A stretch of DNA of 64,000 bases from contig SUZB01000001.1 in the NCBI GenBank assembly GCA_015060115.1, positions 1 to 64,000 of the forward strand. The letters are read 5' to 3'. Position numbers and translations under genes: made by a program. The stretch is from Rikenellaceae bacterium. GTDB taxonomy: Bacteria; Bacteroidota; Bacteroidia; Bacteroidales; Rikenellaceae. Under the pieces are notes generated by a model, which saw nothing but the letters and a program-made list of their open reading frames with translations, did not search any database and was not told the origin of the DNA. Shown one piece after another: positions 7,898 to 17,461 of this stretch (the stretch's first letter is position 1; each line of letters starts with the position of its first letter).

Positions 7898-10261
7898 ATG
7901 AACTACTTACTATCGGATATAGCTCGTGTTGTGGGTGGCGAACATCGTGGTGCTGACCTCCGTGTTTCAGAGGTGGCAACCGATTCTCGCGCTATTGTGT
8001 CGGGCTCGGATGTGGTATTTGCCGCTATCAACGGCAAGAATCACGATGGCCACACCTATATTCCTCGTATGACGGCTCAGGGTGTTAAGGCCTTTATCGT
8101 TGAGCGCGAGGTGGAGCTTCCCGAAGGCTCTGGTATGGTCATCGTGGAGTCCACGATAGTGGCACTTCAGCGCCTTGCTGAGCACCATCGTAGCCTCTTT
8201 CGAGGTGTCGTTGTGGGCATCACGGGCTCTAATGGCAAGACTATAGTTAAGGAGTGGGCAGCCCGCTCAGTGCCCGATACGGTGCGCTCGTTTGCTTCGC
8301 CTAAGAGCTATAATTCGCAGCTCGGCGTGGCGCTCTCGTTGCTGATGATTGAGGGCGAGGAGCAGGTGGCATTTATCGAGGCGGGTATCTCGGAGCCTGG
8401 CGAGATGGAGCGCTTGGAGCAGATGATAAAGCCCGATATTGTGGTAATTACATCTATTGGCGATGCGCACTCAGCCAACTTTGAGAGCGAGGAGCAGAAG
8501 ATTGAGGAGAAACTCATACTTGCTCGTCGCGCGCGCACGATTATATATAGTGGTGAGTATCGCTCGTTGAAGCGATTGATAAAGGCGAAGTATGCCGACC
8601 GCGAACTCATAGATAGCTCTGAGGAGGATGTCGAGGATGTCTTGGAGCTTAACGATGCCCTTACGGTAGATGCTTGCCATGTGGCGGTGTTGATGCGAAA
8701 GTTGGGCTTTGGTGTCGATGATGCTGTATTCTCGGCAAATGTCGCTATGCGCCTTGAGCTCAAGGAGGGCATTGACGACTCGATGGTTATTGACGATACC
8801 TACAACTCGGATATCAACTCCGTAGTCGTTGCGCTCAACACGCTGCACCAGCAATCTATGGGCAGGCGCAAGGTGGCCGTAATATCGGATATTCGCCAGA
8901 GTGGCATACCGCGCGAAGAGCTATATCGGCGTGTTGCTGAGGCCGTTAAGCAGGCTGGTGTAGACCACCTTATCGGTGTTGGCGAGAATATCTCGGCTCT
9001 GTCGTACCTCTTCGACCGCTCGAAGTCATCGTTCTATCTCTCGACCGATGAGCTTATCGAGAAGTTCGACCGCGAGCGTTGGGCAAAGTCCGTAATCTTG
9101 GTTAAGGGTAGCCGTGATAGCCGTTTTGAGCGCCTTAGCCGCCTCTTGGAGCGCCGTACACATACGACAACCTTGGAGGTCGATTTGGCGGCGATGAAGA
9201 AGAACTTGAACTACTTTAGAAAGCATCTTCCCGCTCACCATCCTATTGTGGCGATGGTCAAGGCCGGTAGCTATGGTACGGGCGATGTCGATGTTGCGCG
9301 TATGTTGCAGCACGAGGGCGTGAAATATCTCGCTGTGGCCTTTGCCGACGAGGGTGTTACACTCCGTTCCAAGGGTATCACGATGCCTATCGTGGTGCTC
9401 AATGCCGATCACGACTCGTTTGATGTTATGGTGGCGCACGACCTTGAGCCAGAGATTTATAGCTTCCGCTCGTTAGATGAGTTCCGCCACGCGGTACATC
9501 GTGCTGGCAGGGAGCACTATCCTATCCATATCAAGCTCGATACAGGTATGCACCGACTGGGATTTGTCGATGACGAGGTCGATATTCTTGGTCGTGCCGT
9601 GCATCTTGACAATACCCTGCATGTAGCAACTATCTTCTCGCACCTTAGCTGTGCCGATATGCCCTCGGAGGATCAGTTCACACGCCGACAGATTGAGCGT
9701 TTCGACTATATGAGCCAGCAACTTATCGAGTGGCTCGACTATAAGCCTCTGTGCCATATCGCTAACTCGGCAGCCATCGTGCGCTTTAAGCGTGCCCACT
9801 TCGATATGTGTCGCTTGGGTCTTGGTCTCTATGGCTTTGGCTATGAACATAACGAGGAGCTTATCCCTGTGGCAACGCTCTCGACACGCATCGTGCAGAT
9901 TAAGACCTTGCGCCGTGGCGAGTCGATAGGTTATGGCCGTAGCGCCCGCTTGGAGCGTGATACAACGATAGCGACAATCCCCGTAGGCTATGCCGATGGC
10001 CTCGACCGCCACCTTGGCAATGGCCGTTGGAAGGTCTTGGTAGCTGGCGAGAAGGCGCCCATCATCGGCCGTGTCTGCATGGATAGTGCAATGATTGATA
10101 TTAGCCATATCGCAGGTGTTGCGGTTGGCGATAAGGTTACGATTTTTAGCGCCGAGAGGGGTAATACACTCGAAGATATGGCAGAGGTGCTCGACACCAT
10201 AAGCTATGAGATTATGACCTCTATTTCGTCGCGCGTAAAACGCATATATACAGAGCGATAA
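7898..10261 (+). CDS. murF-alr: Bifunctional MurF ligase / alanine racemase
   Basis: A 787-residue fusion typical of Bacteroidota. The N-terminal half is UDP-MurNAc-tripeptide:D-Ala-D-Ala ligase, with ATP loop GITGSNGKT near residue 110 and the Mur central and C-terminal domains. The C-terminal half (from about residue 425) is alanine racemase. Its PLP lysine lies in AMVKAGSYGTGD and its catalytic tyrosine in SIGYGRSA. One chain therefore makes D-alanine and adds the D-Ala-D-Ala dipeptide to the cell-wall precursor. The stop codon overlaps the next start as TAATG, which suggests coupled translation. Confidence 0.93.
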   Translation: MNYLLSDIARVVGGEHRGADLRVSEVATDSRAIVSGSDVVFAAINGKNHDGHTYIPRMTAQGVKAFIVEREVELPEGSGMVIVESTIVALQRLAEHHRSLFRGVVVGITGSNGKTIVKEWAARSVPDTVRSFASPKSYNSQLGVALSLLMIEGEEQVAFIEAGISEPGEMERLEQMIKPDIVVITSIGDAHSANFESEEQKIEEKLILARRARTIIYSGEYRSLKRLIKAKYADRELIDSSEEDVEDVLELNDALTVDACHVAVLMRKLGFGVDDAVFSANVAMRLELKEGIDDSMVIDDTYNSDINSVVVALNTLHQQSMGRRKVAVISDIRQSGIPREELYRRVAEAVKQAGVDHLIGVGENISALSYLFDRSKSSFYLSTDELIEKFDRERWAKSVILVKGSRDSRFERLSRLLERRTHTTTLEVDLAAMKKNLNYFRKHLPAHHPIVAMVKAGSYGTGDVDVARMLQHEGVKYLAVAFADEGVTLRSKGITMPIVVLNADHDSFDVMVAHDLEPEIYSFRSLDEFRHAVHRAGREHYPIHIKLDTGMHRLGFVDDEVDILGRAVHLDNTLHVATIFSHLSCADMPSEDQFTRRQIERFDYMSQQLIEWLDYKPLCHIANSAAIVRFKRAHFDMCRLGLGLYGFGYEHNEELIPVATLSTRIVQIKTLRRGESIGYGRSARLERDTTIATIPVGYADGLDRHLGNGRWKVLVAGEKAPIIGRVCMDSAMIDISHIAGVAVGDKVTIFSAERGNTLEDMAEVLDTISYEIMTSISSRVKRIYTER

Positions 10262-10974
10262 TGAAGGGAACGATATATATGATTCCGTGCCCTATCTCTG
10301 ACGAGAGGGCGGTGTGGGATGTGTTGCCTGCGGCAAATCTTGCGGTGATGAACTCGCTCGACTACTTCATCGTGGAGAATACGCGCACGGCACGCCGTTT
10401 CCTGTCGCGTGCGGGCATCGAGCGCAAGATTGATACGCTGGAGTTCGTAGAGCTTAACGAGCACACCACCGAGGCACGCGACATCGAGCGTATGTTACGC
10501 CCCGTTGAGGAGGGTCGCTCGGCAGGTGTTATCTCGGAGGCTGGCGTTCCCGGTGTTGCCGACCCGGGTGCCGATATTGTGGCCTTGGCACACCGCAAGG
10601 GTATTCGTGTAGTGCCGTTGGTAGGCCCTTCGTCAATCCTTATGGTGATGATGGCATCGGGGCAGAATGGCCAGTCGTTTGCCTTTGTGGGCTATCTGCC
10701 CGTTAAGGAGCCTGACCGCTCACGCACCATAAAGAGCCTTGAGCGACGAGCGCAAACGGAGCATCAGGCACAGATATTTATCGAGGCGCCCTATCGCAAT
10801 GTGAAGCTCTTTGAGTCGCTTGTAGCGACGCTCTCGCCCAAGATGCGCCTTACCGTTGCTACGGACATCACCTCGCCCGAGGAGCTTATCCAGACCCTCA
10901 CGGTTGAGGAGTGGCGCAAGCGTGGCGTGCCAGAGATTCAGAAGCGCCCGACAATCTTTGTATTAGGCATATAA
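10261..10974 (+). CDS. RsmI-like tetrapyrrole-methylase-fold SAM methyltransferase
   Basis: 237 residues of the Corrin/porphyrin methylase fold as used by 16S rRNA C1402 2'-O-methyltransferase RsmI. Visible motifs are the N-terminal beta strand IYMIPCPIS, VENTRTARRFLSRAG, the glycine-rich SAM region SEAGVPGVADPGADIV and PLVGPSSILMVMMASG. It lacks the long C-terminal extension of E. coli RsmI. Many Bacteroidota carry a second, divergent RsmI-like protein, and this looks like that paralogue, so the rRNA target is inferred only. It is translationally coupled to murF-alr. Confidence 0.75.
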   Translation: MKGTIYMIPCPISDERAVWDVLPAANLAVMNSLDYFIVENTRTARRFLSRAGIERKIDTLEFVELNEHTTEARDIERMLRPVEEGRSAGVISEAGVPGVADPGADIVALAHRKGIRVVPLVGPSSILMVMMASGQNGQSFAFVGYLPVKEPDRSRTIKSLERRAQTEHQAQIFIEAPYRNVKLFESLVATLSPKMRLTVATDITSPEELIQTLTVEEWRKRGVPEIQKRPTIFVLGI

Positions 10975-11016
10975 TTTGCCCCATTATATATAGTATGAAA
11001 TAAAAAGAGTAACGAT

Positions 11017-11598
11017 ATGAATAAGCAAACATCTGAAAAAGAGCAGGATATCAAGAATCAGGAGCCTGAGGTTGAGGCTACACAGGAGGGTGGCGCAACC
11101 GAGGCTAACGCCAATATGGCAGAGGAGGAGCAGGCCGCGACTGACAATATGTCAGTAGAGCCCTCGTTGGAGGAGCAGTTGGCCGTTTGGCGCGATAAGT
11201 ACCTGCGCTTGCAGGCCGAGTTTGACAACTTCCGTAAGCGCACCATCAAGGAGAAGATGGAGCTTGTGGAGCGTGGTTGCGAGAGCGCTTGGAAGGCGGT
11301 ATTGCCCATTCTTGACGATATGGAGCGTGCCGTTGAGGCTTCGAAGAAGAGCGACGATATCGAGGCTTTGCGTCAGGGCGAGGAGCTTGTGATGAAGAAG
11401 TTCGAGAGTGTATTCCAGTCGGCAAACATCACCGCTATCGACTGCGTAGGCAAGCCCTTCAACGAGGAGGAGCAGGAGGCCGTAGCTCGCTTTGCTGCGG
11501 GCGAGGATAAGCGAGGCTTGGTTATCGACTGTGTACAGCGTGGCTATAAGCTCGGCGACCATATCTTGCGCTATGCCAAGGTTGTAGTTGGCGAGTAA
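11017..11598 (+). CDS. grpE: Nucleotide exchange factor GrpE
   Basis: 193-residue co-chaperone that releases ADP from DnaK. An acidic, disordered N-terminus (1-55) leads into the long dimerisation helix (LAVWRDKYLRLQAEFDNFRKRT). The C-terminal beta domain ends in the family signature VQRGYKLGDHILRYAKVVVGE region. dnaJ follows 21 nt downstream, the usual grpE-dnaJ pair; dnaK is not in this window. Confidence 0.94.
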   Translation: MNKQTSEKEQDIKNQEPEVEATQEGGATEANANMAEEEQAATDNMSVEPSLEEQLAVWRDKYLRLQAEFDNFRKRTIKEKMELVERGCESAWKAVLPILDDMERAVEASKKSDDIEALRQGEELVMKKFESVFQSANITAIDCVGKPFNEEEQEAVARFAAGEDKRGLVIDCVQRGYKLGDHILRYAKVVVGE

Positions 11599-11619
11599 CT
11601 ATCAATGTTTTAGACTATT

Positions 11620-12783
11620 ATGGCAGAAAAGAGAGATTATTACGAGGTGTTGGGCGTTGAGCGCAATGCCGATGCCGATACCATAAAGAAGGCCTATCGT
11701 AAGGCGGCTATTAAGTATCACCCCGACAAGAATCCTGGCGATAAGGAGGCCGAGGAGAAGTTCAAGGAGGCTGCCGAGGCCTACGATGTATTGTCGAATG
11801 AGGAGAAGCGTGCTCGCTACGACCGCTTTGGCCACGCAGGTATGAGTGGCGCAGCCGGTGGCGGTGGCTTTGGTGGCTTCTCTGGTGGTGGCTTCTCGAT
11901 GGAGGATATCTTCGAGCAGTTTGGCGACATCTTCGGTGGCGCGTTTGGTGGTGGCTTTGGCGGTGGTAGCCGTCAGCGTAGCCAGCGTGTCAATCGTGGT
12001 AGCGATATCCGCGTAACGGTGAAGCTATCGTTGCAGGAGATTTCGGAGGGCGTAACCAAGAAACTCAAAATCAATAAGATGGTCGCCTGCGATAAGTGCG
12101 GTGGCTCGGGCGCTAAGTCCTCATCGGCATACGCCACTTGCTCGGCTTGTAATGGTTCGGGCTATGTGGTTACGGTGCAAAACTCCTTCTTTGGCCGTAT
12201 GCAGACCCAGAGTGTCTGCCCCACTTGTGGTGGTACGGGCAAGGTAATCAAGGAGCGTTGCGATAAGTGTTCGGGCGAGGGTGCCGTTAAGGGTCAGGAG
12301 ATTGTAGAGGTTAAGATTCCTGCTGGCGTTGGTGATGGTATGGCTATCACGGTGCGTGGCAAGGGTAACGCTGCTCGTCAGGGTGGTGTTGCGGGCGACT
12401 TGTTGGTCGTTATCGAGGAGGAGCACAACCCACAGCTTGTTCGCGATGGCAACGACCTTATCCACAACCTAAATATCACCGTAACTACCGCAATTCTCGG
12501 TGGCGAGGTCGAGGTGCCCACTATTGATGGCAAGGCACGCATTAAGATTGCCCCTGGTACTCATGCGGGCAAGGTGCTTCGTCTTCGTGGCAAGGGTATC
12601 CCCGATGTAAATGGCTATGGCCGAGGCGATATTATGGTTGTTGTAGATATCACAATCCCCGATGACCTTACACGCGAGGAGCGTGAGTTGGTAGAGAAGC
12701 TATCCGAGAAGCCCCACTTCAAGGAGGCCGAAGGTGTAGAGAATCAGAATATCTTCGAGCGAATGAAGAACTTCTTCCGCTAA
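11620..12783 (+). CDS. dnaJ: Chaperone DnaJ (Hsp40)
   Basis: 387 residues with full type I architecture. The J-domain carries HPD at 34-36, and a Gly/Phe-rich linker spans about 75-120. Four zinc-finger repeats follow ([32 protein letters not shown]), then the two substrate-binding beta domains and a dimerisation tail. It stimulates DnaK ATPase and binds unfolded clients. Its TAA stop forms the first bases of a 128-nt palindromic element. Confidence 0.95.
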   Translation: MAEKRDYYEVLGVERNADADTIKKAYRKAAIKYHPDKNPGDKEAEEKFKEAAEAYDVLSNEEKRARYDRFGHAGMSGAAGGGGFGGFSGGGFSMEDIFEQFGDIFGGAFGGGFGGGSRQRSQRVNRGSDIRVTVKLSLQEISEGVTKKLKINKMVACDKCGGSGAKSSSAYATCSACNGSGYVVTVQNSFFGRMQTQSVCPTCGGTGKVIKERCDKCSGEGAVKGQEIVEVKIPAGVGDGMAITVRGKGNAARQGGVAGDLLVVIEEEHNPQLVRDGNDLIHNLNITVTTAILGGEVEVPTIDGKARIKIAPGTHAGKVLRLRGKGIPDVNGYGRGDIMVVVDITIPDDLTREERELVEKLSEKPHFKEAEGVENQNIFERMKNFFR

Positions 12784-12909
12784 TTTGTTATCATAAGGTA
12801 TCATCTTCGGTGTCTTACTTGTTTGCAAATTCCTCATTTACGCTTTAGTAAACTGCGGATTTGCAAACTGCGATAAGCCACCAAATCTAATACCTTCTGA
12901 CAACAAATT
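12782..12909. repeat. Long imperfect palindrome H1 (128 nt)
   Basis: Left arm begins AATTTGTTATCATAAGGTAT and the right arm ends ATACCTTCTGACAACAAATT. The arms pair over nearly the whole element around a loop near 12840-12850, with conserved small mismatches. The first AA belongs to the dnaJ stop codon. Together with H2 it occupies most of the 311-nt gap 12784-13094. It could serve as a terminator or mRNA-stabilising structure for grpE-dnaJ, or be a mobile ERIC-like element. Confidence 0.85.
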
Positions 12910-12914
12910 TGTGT

Positions 12915-13043
12915 AATTTGTTATCATAAGGGCGCATCTGCAGCATCTGGCTTGTCTGTCAAATGCTCATTTACGATTTAGTAAACTCCGCTTTGACAGT
13001 CTGCGACCAGCTACTGCATCTGCAACCCTTCTGACAACAAATT
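12915..13043. repeat. Long imperfect palindrome H2 (129 nt)
   Basis: Same ends as H1 (AATTTGTTATCATAAGGG ... CCCTTCTGACAACAAATT) and a near-identical apical part (CATTTACG-TTTAGTAAAC), but different stem bases. It is in tandem with H1, separated by the five bases TGTGT. It is followed at 13048-13086 by an array of TAACAACTAA-type repeats like those at the edges of the R elements. Confidence 0.85.
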
Positions 13044-13094
13044 CGTGCTAACAACTAAAAACTAATAACTAATAACTAACAACTCTAATTAGTT

Positions 13095-13637
13095 ATGTCA
13101 TTTTTTCGACCGCCAAAGACCAAGCCAAGGCAGTTCAACTATATACCGCGCTACTACGACCCCATAAAGGAGGAGCGCGATAGGCGTAGGCGTGAGCTTC
13201 ACGGCACATCGACCGAGGACGACAAGGAGGAGTATACCCCGGGTCGCTATATCCGCACTCAGCGCGAGGCTCGTGATGCTGCGCGTGAGGGGCGTGCCGA
13301 TGAGGGTACACGCAAGATTATGCGCCTTGGTGTCATTGCCGTTGTGGTCGTCGTGGCAGCGATGATGCTCTACCCACGCATCATATCGTTTGCCGAGCGT
13401 GCCAACGACGAGAAGGTGGCGCGACAGATGATTGCCGATGGCGTAGTGGGCGAATTGGACTCGCTCTCTACACCTACAATCACGCTTCACGAGATGGTCG
13501 AGGATATTGACTTTACGGAGTTTGAGAGCCTTGATGCCGAGGCTATCAACGAGATTGAAGAGTGGAACAGACGCAACCGCTCGATTACTATCTACGATGA
13601 TGATGTGAAGATCGAAGATGGTAAACGAGTGAAATAG
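13095..13637 (+). CDS. Conserved single-TM protein upstream of mutL
   Basis: 180 residues with no family I can name with certainty. The N-terminal part (about 1-75) is highly charged and begins with FNYIPRYYDPIKEERDRRRRE, a pattern I associate with a small protein next to mutL in Bacteroidota. One TM helix (about 77-98, VIAVVVVVAAMMLYP) is followed by an acidic C-terminal domain. It lies 18 nt upstream of mutL and is probably co-transcribed. The membrane role is inferred. Confidence 0.7.
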   Translation: MSFFRPPKTKPRQFNYIPRYYDPIKEERDRRRRELHGTSTEDDKEEYTPGRYIRTQREARDAAREGRADEGTRKIMRLGVIAVVVVVAAMMLYPRIISFAERANDEKVARQMIADGVVGELDSLSTPTITLHEMVEDIDFTEFESLDAEAINEIEEWNRRNRSITIYDDDVKIEDGKRVK

Positions 13638-13655
13638 TAAATAGCTTAAAGTAAG

Positions 13656-15581
13656 ATGGATAGGATAAAGCTGCTACCTGAGATTGTCGCCAATCAGATT
13701 GCCGCCGGTGAGGTGGTTAATTCGCCATCGAATGTCGTGAAGGAGATGATGGAGAACTCTATCGATGCCGGAGCACATTCGGTGCGTGTCAATTTTCGCA
13801 ATGGTGGCAAGGAGCTTATCCAGATTACTGACGATGGTTGTGGTATGTCGCCTATGGATGCCCGTATGGCATTTGACCGCCACGCCACATCGAAGATTCA
13901 GTCGATTGACGATGTCTACAAACTCCACACCTTTGGCTTCCGAGGCGAGGCTTTGGCCTCTATCGCTGCTGTTGCCGAGGTGGAGTTGCGCACACGCCGT
14001 GAGGAGGATGAGTTGGGTACGCTAACGACTATTAGCGGTGGCGAATTTCGCTCGCAGTTGCCTGTGGCAGCATCGCGAGGTGCTCAGTTCACGGTGCGCA
14101 ACCTCTTCTACAATGTGCCCTCGCGCCGTAAGTTTATCGAGGGCGACAACGCCAAGCTCTCAACGCAGATTAAGCAGGAGTTTATGCGTGTTGCGCTGTG
14201 CAACCCGGGCGTGATGTTCGAGCTCAGGCAGAACGATGCCCCTCTATTCTTGCTTCAGCCCACCAATCGCCGAGGCCGTATCATCGACCTTGTGGGCAAG
14301 CATATCAAGCAGAACTTGCTTGATGTCGAGGTGGATACCTCGGTGGTGCGTGTCGAGGGCTATGTAGGTCGCCCTGCAGCCGCCAAGCGTCGCAACAACG
14401 AGCAGTACCTCTTCGTCAATGGCCGTTACTTCTACTCTCAGGCTATGCAACGCACCATCCTGCGTGCCTACGAGAAGCTTATCCCTGAGGGTTGTATGCC
14501 CTCATACTTCATATACTTGACGGTAGACCCCGAGCGTGTTGATGTCAATGTCCACCCGCAGAAGACTACCGTGAAGTTTGCCGATACGGAGGTTATCCTC
14601 CAGATTTTGCAGGCGGCAGTGCGTGAGTCGTTGGCAAAGACTGGCGCAGTGCCTATGATGGACTTCTCGGCGGATAATCGTGTTGAGATACCCGTTATGC
14701 GCCGTGAGCAGACTGTCTACAAGGAGCCTCGCTCGGCAACCAATAGCGCCTATAACCCCTTTAGTGCCGAGTATATCGACCCATCGGCACCTATGCCCGA
14801 TGTCCCGTTTACGGGCTTCGATGTGCCGTACGATGAGCCTGCTACACCTCCCGCCTCGCGCGACTATGTTGAGGAGGCGAGTCAGATGGAGTATGTCCCA
14901 AAGCCGATGTCGCAGCCCACAACGCTTATCGAGTATATCGATGACGAGGGCTTGGAGGAGCAGACGACATTCGACTATATCGAGTCAGCTATGAGCACCG
15001 AGGAGAGGCGCACATTTAGTGAGGTGCTGGCACTCCCTTCGGGCTACGCTATCGCCATCTATGGCTCTCAGAGTGTGGTTGTTAGCCTACGCCGTGCCAA
15101 GGAGCGTGTCTTGTACGAGGAGATTTTGCACTCGATGACCCAAGGTGCAGCACCCACGCAGCGTATGTTCTTTCCGGAGGAGCTGATGCTTTCGGAGGAG
15201 GAGTACTCGCTAATGGAGCAGCACGCCGAGGAGTTTGCAGCCCTTGGCTTCGAGATAGAGTATCGTGGCGGTGGCGCTATCGCTGTTGAGGGTCGCCCCG
15301 CGATGATTGACACGGCAACACCTCTTGACGAGCTTATCTACGAGCTTCTGAAGGGCATCGACCTTGGCGAAGTGCCTCTCAACGAGGAGCGTAGGCGTAT
15401 GGCCGAGCTTATGGCACGCCGAGGTAGTGCGGGCTATGGTCGCTCGGTGCGTTCACAGGAGGCACAGGAGCTTCTGCAACGCTTGGCGCAGTGTGATGAT
15501 ACCAGCTTTACGGCCTCTGGCTCGCCAATTATGGCAGAGATAACGGCCGATGAGCTTCGAGCAAAACTAACGAAGAATTAA
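13656..15581 (+). CDS. mutL: DNA mismatch repair protein MutL
   Basis: 641 residues. The N-terminal GHKL ATPase has ENSIDAG, DDGCGM and GFRGEALAS, and a second domain carries VDVNVHPQKTTVKF. A disordered linker (about 340-440) leads to the C-terminal dimerisation domain. Where endonuclease-type MutL proteins have DQHAxxERxxYE, this chain reads SLRRAKERVLYE, so the metal-binding Asp and His are absent; see findings. The downstream rhomboid gene starts 2 nt after the stop. Confidence 0.92.
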   Translation: MDRIKLLPEIVANQIAAGEVVNSPSNVVKEMMENSIDAGAHSVRVNFRNGGKELIQITDDGCGMSPMDARMAFDRHATSKIQSIDDVYKLHTFGFRGEALASIAAVAEVELRTRREEDELGTLTTISGGEFRSQLPVAASRGAQFTVRNLFYNVPSRRKFIEGDNAKLSTQIKQEFMRVALCNPGVMFELRQNDAPLFLLQPTNRRGRIIDLVGKHIKQNLLDVEVDTSVVRVEGYVGRPAAAKRRNNEQYLFVNGRYFYSQAMQRTILRAYEKLIPEGCMPSYFIYLTVDPERVDVNVHPQKTTVKFADTEVILQILQAAVRESLAKTGAVPMMDFSADNRVEIPVMRREQTVYKEPRSATNSAYNPFSAEYIDPSAPMPDVPFTGFDVPYDEPATPPASRDYVEEASQMEYVPKPMSQPTTLIEYIDDEGLEEQTTFDYIESAMSTEERRTFSEVLALPSGYAIAIYGSQSVVVSLRRAKERVLYEEILHSMTQGAAPTQRMFFPEELMLSEEEYSLMEQHAEEFAALGFEIEYRGGGAIAVEGRPAMIDTATPLDELIYELLKGIDLGEVPLNEERRRMAELMARRGSAGYGRSVRSQEAQELLQRLAQCDDTSFTASGSPIMAEITADELRAKLTKN

Positions 15582-15583
15582 CT

Positions 15584-16258
15584 ATGACAACATTTCAGCA
15601 GAAAACCAATACACCCCCTGCGGTGCTTAACTTGCTTATTGCCAATGGCGTGGCATTTCTCGCTACGCTGTTGCTCAATAAGTACACCATCTATGAGCAC
15701 TTTGCCCTCTTCCCTGTGGGTAGTCCATTCTTTGAGCCTTGGCAGGTAGTGAGCTATATGTTCCTCCACGGCAACTTCTCGCACCTCTTCTTCAATATGT
15801 TCGCCTTATGGATGTTTGGTCGCGGTTTGGAGTGGGACTTGGGCACTAAGCGCTTTACAATCTACTACTTTGTCTGCGGTATTGGTGCTGCTTTGGTGCA
15901 GTTGGCGATGGCCGAGATAGATATCGCCCGCCTCGCGGAGGGCTCACAGCTCTACTGGCAATATTTGTGTGCGCCTACGCTCGGTGCTTCAGGCTCGGTG
16001 TTCGGTCTGTTGCTGGCATTCGGTATGTTGCACCCCAACGCTACGATTATGCTTCTATTCCCCCCTATACCTATGAAAGCCAAGTGGTTTGTAATTATCT
16101 ATGGCCTTATCGAGTTGCTATTTGGCATCTCTGGCCGTATGGATAATGTAGCACACTTTGCCCACCTCGGTGGTATGTTCTGGGGCTGGTTGCTTCTTCT
16201 TTGGTGGCGCTATCAGGCACGCCGCCGATTCTACCAAAACAACGATTACGATGTCTAA
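15584..16258 (+). CDS. Rhomboid family intramembrane serine protease
   Basis: 224 residues with about six TM helices. The catalytic Ser is in GASGSVFG and the catalytic His in AHFAHLGGMFWG. The HGNFSHLFFNMFALWMFG loop after the first helix is the usual rhomboid L1 motif. It cleaves TM substrates within the membrane; the substrate is unknown. It overlaps the next gene by 8 nt, in an operon mutL-rhomboid-EEP common in Bacteroidales. Confidence 0.9.
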   Translation: MTTFQQKTNTPPAVLNLLIANGVAFLATLLLNKYTIYEHFALFPVGSPFFEPWQVVSYMFLHGNFSHLFFNMFALWMFGRGLEWDLGTKRFTIYYFVCGIGAALVQLAMAEIDIARLAEGSQLYWQYLCAPTLGASGSVFGLLLAFGMLHPNATIMLLFPPIPMKAKWFVIIYGLIELLFGISGRMDNVAHFAHLGGMFWGWLLLLWWRYQARRRFYQNNDYDV

Positions 16259-17375
16259 GAAGGATACCTACAACACCGACCTCTATGGCATGAAGCGCCG
16301 TAGGGAGGAGCGCTCGTTTATTGGCGTGCTCCTCAATATTCTGCTCCTTACCGTTACGATAGCACTCTCTGTGGTGCTTATATTGGCATATTTCACACCG
16401 CTTATCTCGCCCGCAAAGTTTGGCTCGATGACCATTATGGGCATCTTCGCCCCCGCTATATATATTTCGGTGGTGATGCTTGCGCTACTGTGGGTTGTGA
16501 TGCGCCGTTGGCGTATTGCGGGTGTTCTCGCGCTGGTGCTTCTGCCCGGTTTGTTCCTCTTCTCGGACTTCTACCGCATAGATATCAGCCGAGAGATAGA
16601 GCCTGAGCGCGACCGCCGTGCCTTTACGGTTATGAGTTACAATGTTCGTGGCTTTATGGACGAGAAGTTCCGCCACAACCTCGACAACTTCATAGAGCGC
16701 TATGCCGAGGAGCCTCTACCCGATATCGCTTGCTTTCAGGAATATATGAGCGATGCCCGCGATATCGAGCTTATCGACGAACTCTTCGAGGGCTACCACA
16801 AGCGTATGACTACGGAGTCGGGCAACCTTATGGTCTGCACCTTTAGCCGCTATCCTATTATCGCCACCGGAGAGATTTCGGGCGAGAAACGCGGTACTTC
16901 GCAGTGGTGCGATGTCGTTATCCGCCGCGATACGGTGCGTGTCTTCAACAACCATCTCTACACCACCTCTATCACCTCTGACGATAGCGAGCAGATTGCC
17001 GATGGCCGTATCTTGCGTGATGGCAGTCGTATGGCGAGCATCGTTGATCGCATCGCCTCCAATTCGGCTATCCGTGCCGAGCATGTGGATACCCTGCGCA
17101 CGGTGATTGATGCAACGCCATATAGGCATATCGTTTGTGGCGACTTCAACGACACCCCGATGTCGTATGTATATCGCCGTATGAGTCGCAATCTTCACGA
17201 TGCCTTTAAGGAGTGTGGTCGTGGCTATGGCTATACCTTCCGCCCTCTGCACGGCATCTTGCGTATCGACTATATCCTCTACTCCGATGGCCTTGAGGCG
17301 CAACACTACTATATTGACGAGGAGGCCGAGATGTCGGACCACCTTCCCGTTCTCACCCGACTTAACATCTTGTAA
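16251..17375 (+). CDS. Membrane-anchored endonuclease/exonuclease/phosphatase family protein
   Basis: 374 residues from the ATG at 16251 (MSKKDTYNTDLYG). A longer in-frame start upstream would run through the rhomboid gene and is rejected. Three TM helices (about 22-110) precede an EEP catalytic domain. Its residues are the Asn in SYNVRGF, Glu in CFQEYM, His in FNNHLYT, Asp-Asn in CGDFNDTP, Asp in RIDYILY and His in SDHLPV. All core residues are present, so a phosphodiesterase is likely. The substrate (nucleic acid, lipid or inositol phosphate) cannot be told. Confidence 0.85.
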   Translation: MSKKDTYNTDLYGMKRRREERSFIGVLLNILLLTVTIALSVVLILAYFTPLISPAKFGSMTIMGIFAPAIYISVVMLALLWVVMRRWRIAGVLALVLLPGLFLFSDFYRIDISREIEPERDRRAFTVMSYNVRGFMDEKFRHNLDNFIERYAEEPLPDIACFQEYMSDARDIELIDELFEGYHKRMTTESGNLMVCTFSRYPIIATGEISGEKRGTSQWCDVVIRRDTVRVFNNHLYTTSITSDDSEQIADGRILRDGSRMASIVDRIASNSAIRAEHVDTLRTVIDATPYRHIVCGDFNDTPMSYVYRRMSRNLHDAFKECGRGYGYTFRPLHGILRIDYILYSDGLEAQHYYIDEEAEMSDHLPVLTRLNIL

Positions 17376-17431
17376 TGGGGTGGGCTGGTGCGCAGATAAG
17401 TGAGTAAAGAGTTTTGGAAATTGAGTATACC

Positions 17432-17439
17432 TAACTTTG
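17432..17439 (+). promoter_or_regulatory. -7 element TAACTTTG of the lipoprotein gene
   Basis: Matches TAnnTTTG and lies 22 nt upstream of the ATG at 17462, suggesting the lipoprotein gene has its own promoter separate from the mutL operon. Confidence 0.5.
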
Positions 17440-17461
17440 TCTAACCTATTAATATTCTGAT

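Noticed and set aside
12782..13043. Integron attC sites
   Set aside because: The palindromes share the general idea of variable stems with fixed mismatches, but the ends do not fit RYYYAAC/GTTRRRY and the neighbours are housekeeping genes, not cassettes.
16158..16250. Longer N-terminus for the membrane EEP protein
   Set aside because: It would be translated out of frame through the rhomboid gene and puts a Cys/Gly-rich stretch before the natural start MSKKDTYN.
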